Source: Kitasatospora sp. A2-31 (GTDB lineage: Bacteria > Actinomycetota > Actinomycetes > Streptomycetales > Streptomycetaceae). Taken from it: DNA of 64,000 nt. A program made the translations under genes and the position numbers. Below are positions 58,429 through 64,000 of this stretch, one piece after another (positions within the stretch are counted from its first letter, which is position 1; the number at the start of each line of letters is the position of its first letter). The stretch is taken from NCBI RefSeq assembly GCF_022288725.1, contig NZ_JAKNTA010000010.1, forward strand, positions 192,398-256,397. Reading direction: 5' to 3'. Under the pieces are notes generated by a model, which saw only the letters and a list, made by a program, of their open reading frames with translations, did no database searches and was not told where the DNA came from.

Positions 58429-59868
58429 ATGAGTTCCCAACCGCCCCCGTCCGGGCCGCCGTACGGTCCGCCCTCCGGGCCCCCGTCCGGCCCGCTCTCC
58501 GGTCCCCCGTCCGGCGGACGCTCGGGCCCGCCCGGTCCCCCGTCCGGCCCATCCGGTCCGGGCAGCGCCGGCGGCGCCCCGGGCGGCCCCCCCGGCGAAC
58601 GGCCGACACCCTGGTGGCGTTCCTGGCCCAAGCTGGCCGTGGTCGCCGGGACGGCGGTGCTGGCCGTGATCGCAACGGTGCTGATCGTCAACAGCAACAG
58701 CGGTTCGTCCCCCGGCGACGCCATCCCGGCCGCCAACGAGGTGGCGCTGCAGCAACCGAGCGATCCCGGTCCGGCGCCGTTCACCCCGTCGGTGGAGACC
58801 GCCGCCGTCTCGGCCCCGCAGCCGACCTCCGCACCGGCCCGACCGACCACCGGCACCCAGACCACCACCGCCGCGGCGTCGCCGACCGGCATCCACAGCG
58901 TCCAGGGCTCCTCGGCCGGGCTCTACGCCGGGACGATGTCCAAGCCGAGCTGCGACGTCGAAAAGCTGATCTCCATGACGTCCACCGGCGACTCCGGCCG
59001 GGCGTGGGCCTCCGCCCAGGGCATCCAGCAGGCCGACATCCCGGGCTACATGCGCTCGCTCACCTCGGCGTACCTGCGGGTGGACACCCGGGTGACCAAC
59101 CACGGGTACAAGGGCGGGGCGGCGGTCGCCTACCAGTCCGTCCTCCAGGCCGGCACCTCCGTCCTGGTGGACGCGCAGGGCGTGCCGCGGGTGCGCTGCG
59201 GCTGCGGCAACCCGCTGAAGCCGCCGCAGCTGGTCTCCGACGCCAAGTACACGGGCAAGTCCTGGGCCGGTTTCCAGCCGTCCCAGGTGATCATCGTGGT
59301 CGCGGCGCCGCAGCCGGTGCGGGAGATCGTCCTGGTGAACGTCGAGACGGGTGGCTGGTTCGCCCGGGTGACCGGGCAGATCAAGGTGGAGGACACGCCG
59401 GTGAAGGCTCCGAAGGAGCTGGCGCCCGGCATCCCGCCGGCCGAGCCCATGAAGGTGGTCTCGGCGCCCGCCTCGGTCTCCGGCTCCCCGTCGGGCTCCA
59501 CCTCGGCCTCCAGCACCTCGGGTTCGCCGTCCGGGCCGTCGTCCTCCGCGAGCACCGCCACGTCCACGGCCACCTCGAAGAGCCCCGGCGCCGGTGGCAC
59601 CTCCTCGCCGCCGGCCTCCTCCGGCCCGCCGACGACGGCGACCGCGACGGCGACGGCGACGGTCACCGCCACCGCGACGGCCCCCGTGACGGCGACGGCC
59701 ACCGCGACCGCCACCGCCACCGCGACCACCACGGTGACCAGCGGGTCGGCGACCGCCACCACGACGGCGACCGGCACCACCACCGCGGCCACGGCGACCT
59801 GTGCCACCACCTCGCCGTCCACGCTGCCGCCCTGCAGCACGGCGGCGGGAGGGCCCGAGGCCAGCTGA
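58429..59868 (+). CDS. DUF6777-like membrane-anchored protein
   Basis: A 479-residue protein with cytoplasmic Pro/Gly/Ser-rich N-terminus (repeated PPSGPPSGP), a single TM helix at about residue 64-82 (LAVVAGTAVLAVIATVLIVN), and a large exported region. This has Cys in MSKPSCDVEKLI and RVRCGCGNPLKPP, two likely disulfide pairs, and FQPSQVIIVVAAPQPVREIVLVNVETGGWFARV. It ends with a 110-residue Thr/Ala/Ser low-complexity tail with TATATA repeats, a candidate for O-mannosylation. The ATG at 58429 follows CGGAG; an ATG at 58372 has no such signal. It belongs to the kinase/FHA neighbourhood in Streptomyces. Confidence 0.85.
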   Translation: MSSQPPPSGPPYGPPSGPPSGPLSGPPSGGRSGPPGPPSGPSGPGSAGGAPGGPPGERPTPWWRSWPKLAVVAGTAVLAVIATVLIVNSNSGSSPGDAIPAANEVALQQPSDPGPAPFTPSVETAAVSAPQPTSAPARPTTGTQTTTAAASPTGIHSVQGSSAGLYAGTMSKPSCDVEKLISMTSTGDSGRAWASAQGIQQADIPGYMRSLTSAYLRVDTRVTNHGYKGGAAVAYQSVLQAGTSVLVDAQGVPRVRCGCGNPLKPPQLVSDAKYTGKSWAGFQPSQVIIVVAAPQPVREIVLVNVETGGWFARVTGQIKVEDTPVKAPKELAPGIPPAEPMKVVSAPASVSGSPSGSTSASSTSGSPSGPSSSASTATSTATSKSPGAGGTSSPPASSGPPTTATATATATVTATATAPVTATATATATATATTTVTSGSATATTTATGTTTAATATCATTSPSTLPPCSTAAGGPEAS

Positions 59869-59888
59869 GGCCGCAGCCGTGACATGAC

Positions 59889-59932
59889 ACGGCGGAGGGG
59901 ACCCGGACACCGGTCCGGGTCCCCTCCGCCGT
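59889..59932. terminator. perfect 20-bp stem terminator
   Basis: The 20 bases 59889-59908 are fully complementary to 59913-59932, with a four-base ACCG loop, 20 bases after the DUF6777-like stop. This is one of the longest hairpins in the window. Confidence 0.85.
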
Positions 59933-60117
59933 TCCGCACCGCCTGCGCTCCGGGTCCGCCCGACCGCCGGACCGGGCCGGACGCCGGCCCCTACGTCCCC
60001 CGGGGGACATGCGCAACCCGTTCGGCTCAGCCCGAATCGTGGTGCCGCGCCGGTCTTCACAGACTCGTAGGGCGGGGGTGGAGCCAACGGGGGTGGACTC
60101 AACTGGAGAGGCATCCC

Positions 60118-61233
60118 ATGAGCATCGGTCTTCGCCGCGTCGTAGCGGCGACCGCAGTCGTTACCCTCGGTCTCGGTCTGGCGTCGTGCGGCAGCGCCAA
60201 GCAGTCCACCGGGACCACGTCGACGGGCGGCAGCCCGAGCGGAACCGCGGTGGGCGCGGTCCGGATCGGCCTGCTGCTGCCCGAGACCAAGACCACCCGG
60301 TACGAGCAGTTCGACCGCCCGCTGATCGAGCAGAAGATCAAGGAGCTGGCGCCGGACGCCCAGATCGACTACTACAACGCCAACGAGAACGCGACCACCC
60401 AGCAGACCCAGGTCGACACCGCCCTGACCAAGGGCGACAAGGTCCTGATCCTGGACGCGGTGGACTCCAAGGCGATCCAGTCCTCCGTCCAGAAGGCGCA
60501 CGACGCGGGCGTGAAGGTGATCGCCTACGACCGCCTGGCGCAGGGCCCGGTCGACTCCTACGTGTCGTTCGACAACAAGAAGGTCGGCGAGCTGCAGGGC
60601 AAGGCCCTCGTCGACGCGGTCGGAGACAAGGCGAACTCCGGCTCGATCATCATGATCAACGGCTCGCCCACCGACCCCAACGCGGCCGACTTCAAGGCCG
60701 GCGCGCACAGCGCGATCGACGGCAAGCTCAAGATCGGCAAGGAGTACGACACTCCCAACTGGGACCCGAACAACGCCAACCAGGAGGCCGCCGCCGCGAT
60801 CACCGCGATCGGCGCCCCGAACGTGGTCGGCGTCTACTCGGCCAACGACGGCATGGCCGCCGGTATCTCCACCGCGCTCAAGGCCGCCAACCTCAGCGTC
60901 CCGCTGACCGGCCAGGACGCCCAGCTGGACGCAGTCCAGCGGATCCTCGCCGGCACCCAGACGATGTCGATCTACAAGCCCTTCAAGCCGGAGACGGACG
61001 CGGCGGCCACCATGGCGGTCACGTTCGCCCAGGGCAAGCCCCTCGACGCGAAGCTGGTGCCGGTGACGGTCACCAACGGCAGCGGCAACAAGGTGCAGGC
61101 CGACCTCATCACCCCGATCGTCCTGACCAAGGACAACATCAAGACCACCGTGGTCGCCGACGGCCTCTACACCGTCCAGCAGATCTGCACGCCCGACTAC
61201 GCCGCCGCGTGCTCCGCGGCCGGCCTCACGTGA
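60118..61233 (+). CDS. sugar ABC transporter substrate-binding lipoprotein (xylose type)
   Basis: A 371-residue periplasmic-binding-like lipoprotein. The signal peptide ends with GLGLASCGSAKQ (lipobox L-A-S-C). The mature part begins VRIGLLLPETKTTRYEQFDRPLIEQKIKEL. It has YYNANENATTQQTQVDTALTKG, LILDAVDSKAIQ, VIAYDRLAQGPVDSYVSFDN, GSPTDPNAADFKAG and VYSANDGMAAGI, the pattern of XylF-like binding proteins. GGAGAG precedes the ATG. It is first in an operon with an ATPase and a permease; the sugar (xylose or another pentose) is inferred from the family. Confidence 0.93.
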   Translation: MSIGLRRVVAATAVVTLGLGLASCGSAKQSTGTTSTGGSPSGTAVGAVRIGLLLPETKTTRYEQFDRPLIEQKIKELAPDAQIDYYNANENATTQQTQVDTALTKGDKVLILDAVDSKAIQSSVQKAHDAGVKVIAYDRLAQGPVDSYVSFDNKKVGELQGKALVDAVGDKANSGSIIMINGSPTDPNAADFKAGAHSAIDGKLKIGKEYDTPNWDPNNANQEAAAAITAIGAPNVVGVYSANDGMAAGISTALKAANLSVPLTGQDAQLDAVQRILAGTQTMSIYKPFKPETDAAATMAVTFAQGKPLDAKLVPVTVTNGSGNKVQADLITPIVLTKDNIKTTVVADGLYTVQQICTPDYAAACSAAGLT

Positions 61234-61285
61234 CCCGCGGGCCCTCCGCCCCGGAACACCCCAGGCCGTACCCGTAGCCGACGAC

Positions 61286-61311
61286 GCCCCGCCTTCCCGG
61301 GAAGGCGGGGC
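61286..61311. terminator. 26-base perfect palindrome between binding-protein and ATPase genes
   Basis: GCCCCGCCTTCCC (61286-61298) is followed directly by its complement GGGAAGGCGGGGC (61299-61311). Such a hairpin after the binding-protein gene normally protects its mRNA or partly stops transcription, so that the binding protein is made in excess over the ATPase and permease. Confidence 0.65.
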
Positions 61312-61329
61312 ACGAGGGAGTTGATCACT

Positions 61330-62109
61330 GTGGCAGGTGAGACCGTTCTGGCCCTGCGCGGGGTCTCCAAACGGTTCGGCGCCGTGCAGGCGCTCACCGA
61401 CATCGAACTCGAAGTGCACGCGGGCGAAGTGGTGGCCCTGGTCGGCGACAACGGCGCCGGCAAGTCCACCCTGGTCAAGGCGATCGCCGGCGTTCACCAG
61501 CCGGACGACGGCGTCATCGAGTGGCACGGCAGGGCGGTCACCATCCACCGCCCGCAGGACGCCCAGCACCTCGGCGTCGCCACCGTCTACCAGGACCTCG
61601 CGCTCTGCGACAACCTCGACGTGGTCGGCAACCTCTTCCTCGGCCGCGAGATCCGGCGCTTCACCGTGCTCGACGAGGTGGAGATGGAGAAGCGCTCCCG
61701 CGAACTCCTCGACACGCTCTCGATCCGCATCCCGAGCGTGCGGATCCCCATCGCCTCGCTCTCCGGCGGCCAGCGCCAGGTGGTGGCCATCGCGCGCGCG
61801 CTGATCGGCGAGCCCAAGGTCGTGATGCTGGACGAGCCGACCGCCGCCCTCGGCGTCGAACAGACCGCACAGGTCCTCGACCTCGTCGAGCGGCTGCGCG
61901 AACGCGGCCTCGGCGTGATCCTGATCAGCCACAACATGGCCGACGTCATGGCCGTCGCCGACACCGTCGCCGTGCTGCGCCTCGGGCGCAACAACGGCGT
62001 CTTCGACAAGCGCTACACCAATCAGGAACAGATCATCTCGGCCATCACCGGCGCCACCGACAACGCGGTGACCCGCCGACAGGCCCGCGGCACGGAGGGC
62101 TCCCAGTGA
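61330..62109 (+). CDS. sugar ABC transporter ATP-binding protein
   Basis: A 259-residue single ABC domain. It has VALVGDNGAGKSTLVKAIAG (Walker A), SLSGGQRQVVAIARAL (signature), VVMLDEPTAALGV (Walker B), and SHNMADVMAVADTVAVLRLG (H-loop). RbsA/XylG-like proteins usually have two domains; this is the one-domain type common in actinobacteria. The GTG at 61330 follows GAGGGAG by nine bases. Its stop overlaps the permease start (GTGA). Confidence 0.93.
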   Translation: MAGETVLALRGVSKRFGAVQALTDIELEVHAGEVVALVGDNGAGKSTLVKAIAGVHQPDDGVIEWHGRAVTIHRPQDAQHLGVATVYQDLALCDNLDVVGNLFLGREIRRFTVLDEVEMEKRSRELLDTLSIRIPSVRIPIASLSGGQRQVVAIARALIGEPKVVMLDEPTAALGVEQTAQVLDLVERLRERGLGVILISHNMADVMAVADTVAVLRLGRNNGVFDKRYTNQEQIISAITGATDNAVTRRQARGTEGSQ

Positions 62110-63437
62110 GCGAGAACACCCCGCCCGGGGGCGAGCCGGGACACCACGTCCCGCTGCCCGAGGACAGCATGCCCAAGGGCGGCGTCAACGCCCCCGTCCC
62201 GGTGGCCGCCGAGGCCACCCCCGCCGTGGACCCCCGGCTGATCGTCCGCCAGGAGGGCATCAAGGGCTACCTCGGCGAGTTCCGCCGGCGGCTGAGCAGC
62301 GGCGAACTCGGCTCCCTGCCGGTCGTCCTGGCACTGATCGTGATCTGGGCCGTCTTCGGCAGCCTCAACAGCAGCTTCCTCTCCGCGCAGAACCTCTCCA
62401 ACCTGTCCCAGCAGATCGTCGGCACCGGCATGATCGCGATCGGCGTGGTCTTCGTCCTGCTGCTCGGCGAGATCGACCTCTCGGTCGGCTCGGTCAGCGG
62501 CCTCTGCGCGGCGATCTACGCGGTCATGAGCGTGACGCACGGCGTGAACCAGTACGTGGCCCTGATCTGCGCCGTCCTCGGCGGTGCGGTCGTCGGCCTG
62601 ATCCAGGGCGTGTTCTTCGCCAAGGTCGGCGTGCCGGCCTTCGTCGTCACCCTCGCCGGGAACCTCGGCTGGAACGGCGCGATGCTGCAGATCCTGGGCT
62701 CCAGCGGCACCGTCAACCTCCCCGGCAACGACATCGTCTCGCGCCTCTACAGCACCATCTACGGCCAGCAGATCGCCGCGTACGGCGCGGCCGCGATCGG
62801 GGTGCTGCTCTTCCTGGGCGCCTCCCTCGCCGACACCAGACGGCGCCGGGGCGCGGGGGTCCCGTACCGGCCGGCGGCGGACATCGCCCTGCGCACGGTC
62901 GTCCTGGCGGTCATCGCCTTCCTCGCCGCGTACACCCTCAACCAGTACAAGGGCCTGCCGCTGGCCCTGCTGATCTTCCTGATCTTCATCGTGGTGCTCG
63001 ACTTCGTCCTGCGGCGCACCACCTACGGCCGGCAGGTGTTCGCGCTCGGCGGCAACATCGAGGGCGCCCGCCGGGCCGGCATCAACATCTCCTGGACCCG
63101 GATCAGCGTCTTCATGATCTGCTCCACCATGGCGGCGATCGGCGGCCTCTTCCTCGCCGCCCAGATCCAGTCCGCCAGCCAGACGTCCGGGGGCGGCAAC
63201 CTGCTGATGAACGCCATCGCGGCGGCCGTCATCGGCGGCACCAGCCTCTTCGGCGGCCGCGGCTCGACCTGGTCGGCGCTGCTCGGCGCGCTGGTGATCG
63301 GCTCGATCCAGTCCGGCATGAACATCGAGGGCCTCAGCAACGCGATCCAGTTCATGATCACCGGTGCGGTCCTGCTCGCCGCAGTGGTCGTCGACTCCCT
63401 CGCCCGCCGTACCCAGAAGGCCGCCGGCCGGGTCTGA
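62106..63437 (+). CDS. sugar ABC transporter permease (XylH-like)
   Basis: A 443-residue permease with about ten TM helices. The cytoplasmic N-terminus of about 70 residues precedes LPVVLALIVIWAVFGSLNSSFLSAQNL. LLLGEIDLSVGSVSGLCAAIYAV is the permease signature of the Rbs/Xyl group. RQVFALGGNIEGARRAGINISWTR is the coupling loop, and AVIGGTSLFGGRGSTWSALLGALVIG the late conserved part. It overlaps the ATPase gene and completes the uptake system. A hairpin follows its stop. Confidence 0.94.
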   Translation: MSENTPPGGEPGHHVPLPEDSMPKGGVNAPVPVAAEATPAVDPRLIVRQEGIKGYLGEFRRRLSSGELGSLPVVLALIVIWAVFGSLNSSFLSAQNLSNLSQQIVGTGMIAIGVVFVLLLGEIDLSVGSVSGLCAAIYAVMSVTHGVNQYVALICAVLGGAVVGLIQGVFFAKVGVPAFVVTLAGNLGWNGAMLQILGSSGTVNLPGNDIVSRLYSTIYGQQIAAYGAAAIGVLLFLGASLADTRRRRGAGVPYRPAADIALRTVVLAVIAFLAAYTLNQYKGLPLALLIFLIFIVVLDFVLRRTTYGRQVFALGGNIEGARRAGINISWTRISVFMICSTMAAIGGLFLAAQIQSASQTSGGGNLLMNAIAAAVIGGTSLFGGRGSTWSALLGALVIGSIQSGMNIEGLSNAIQFMITGAVLLAAVVVDSLARRTQKAAGRV

Positions 63438-63488
63438 CGACCCCACTGCACCGGCCGACCCGGCTGCACCGGCCGCCCCCCCCCGGAG

Positions 63489-63514
63489 CCCCGACCGCAC
63501 GCCCGCGGTCGGGG
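63489..63514. terminator. 10-bp stem terminator of the sugar operon
   Basis: CCCCGACCGC (63489-63498) pairs with GCGGTCGGGG (63505-63514) around ACGCCC, 50 bases after the permease stop. Confidence 0.65.
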
Positions 63515-63691
63515 TCCGGCGTTCACCGGCGCGTCCGCCGCGGGCGGGCCGGGCGTGGGTCCGGGGTCGACGGGTGCGGTTGTCGGTGGCGTCCGGTATC
63601 CATGGGTGCGGAGACCGTGCCGCCGGGGCCCGGTCGTGTGACCCCGCCCGGAGCCGGGCGGCGGTCGAGCGTCAACAGGGGTGGGGAGCAC

Positions 63692-64000
63692 GTGACCGAT
63701 CAGTCGGTATTCGTCCTGGGCGGGGGCCTGCACGCCCTGGAGCCGGCCGTGTTCGAGACGGAGGCCGAGTTCCAGGAGCTGCTGGCCCGCCACCCGCGGG
63801 TCCTGGACTTCGGTTCGCTGGCCGACGGCCGGCCCTTGCGACTCGTGCTGGTGGCGCGGGAGATGGGCGTCCCGACGAGCGCCGAGAGCGGTCCGACGTA
63901 CCGGCTCGACCACCTCTTCGTCGACGCCGACGGGATTCCGACACTGGTGGAGGTCAAGCGGGCGAGCGACACCCGCATCCGGCGCGAGGTGGTGGGCCAG
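63692..64000 (+). CDS. PD-(D/E)XK nuclease-like protein, 5' part only
   Basis: The first 103 codons of a gene cut by the window end. From the GTG at 63692 (GGGGAG three bases before) the protein reads VFVLGGGLHALEP, FETEAEFQELLARHPRVLDFG, LVLVAREMGVP and YRLDHLFVDADGIPTLVEVKRASDTR. LDHLFVD then LVEVKR fits the D-x(n)-E-x-K pattern of the PD-(D/E)XK nuclease fold, and RREVVGQ is typical of bacterial NucS- or Mrr-like uncharacterised proteins. The upstream 63515-63691 spacer shows no clear promoter. Confidence 0.75.
   Translation, partial: MTDQSVFVLGGGLHALEPAVFETEAEFQELLARHPRVLDFGSLADGRPLRLVLVAREMGVPTSAESGPTYRLDHLFVDADGIPTLVEVKRASDTRIRREVVGQ

Noticed and set aside
58144..61932. 1262-codon minus-strand open frame
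   Set aside because: It crosses three real plus-strand genes, two terminators and a noncoding spacer; composition is repetitive, without any recognisable domain.

Overview
The window is very GC-rich actinobacterial DNA, almost certainly from a Streptomyces or Kitasatospora chromosome. The evidence is dense GC3-biased ORFs, many GTG/TTG starts, GTGA/ATGA stop-start overlaps, and Streptomycetaceae-type families (streptophobe-like membrane protein, FHA-ABC/kinase locus, CsoR/CstR-like repressor). I see no rRNA, tRNA, CRISPR array, transposase or phage gene.

Layout. (1) 1-14.9 kb is mixed housekeeping: a cut-off MMPL exporter, a small secreted protein, a WGR/beta-propeller fusion, an APC permease, polyprenol-phosphate mannose synthase, a FUSC-like membrane protein, SRPBCC and VOC proteins, a frameshifted phospholipase C remnant, a photolyase, a persulfide-sensor-type repressor with its palindromic operator, a PRC-barrel protein and a sigma-like factor. 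(2) 14.9-24.5 kb holds a GlcNAc-type kinase, a stand-alone DnaK paralogue, a sugar aminotransferase, an NAD-sugar epimerase and a MurG/MGDG-like glycosyltransferase. These are followed by a polysaccharide deacetylase, a short-chain dehydrogenase and a DMT-type transporter; this looks like a small surface-glycan or glycolipid locus. (3) 24.7-51.7 kb is a biosynthetic gene cluster I cannot match to a known product. (4) 51.9-59.9 kb is an FHA-FHA-ABC transporter, a small protein and a Ser/Thr kinase, then DUF1304-, streptophobe- and DUF6777-like genes. (5) 60.1-63.4 kb is a xylose-type sugar ABC operon, and the window ends inside a PD-(D/E)XK-like gene.

The cluster combines three modules. One is a complete 4-hydroxyphenylglycine route: HmaS (45.0 kb), Hmo (36.5 kb) and HpgT (33.1 kb). 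The second is a set of discrete fatty-acid-like parts: KASIII-like, KS-like, FabF-like KS, a KS with His replaced by Asn, a truncated KS-like protein, three ACPs, an ACP-like protein lacking the carrier serine, two AMP ligases and a phosphopantetheinyl transferase. The third is tailoring and release: a free-standing condensation-domain protein, a BAHD/condensation-type acyltransferase, an HSL-type hydrolase, a methyltransferase, a glycosyltransferase, a PhyH dioxygenase, a DUF3050 heme-oxygenase-fold protein, and a two-subunit ThDP alpha-keto-acid dehydrogenase E1 without E2/E3. A DrrAB-type exporter is included. There is no NRPS or modular PKS megasynthase, no ketoreductase or dehydratase, and no obvious pathway regulator.

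My reading, which is inference, is that an aryl unit (4-hydroxyphenylglycine, 4-hydroxybenzoylformate or a 4-hydroxybenzoyl thioester made from it) is loaded on discrete carrier proteins, extended or joined to another acyl or amino-acyl unit by stand-alone condensing enzymes, oxidised, methylated, glycosylated and exported. Two sites resembling DasR dre elements sit in front of cluster genes, so control by amino-sugar status is possible. A perfect-period 77-bp triple tandem repeat separates the two E1 genes.
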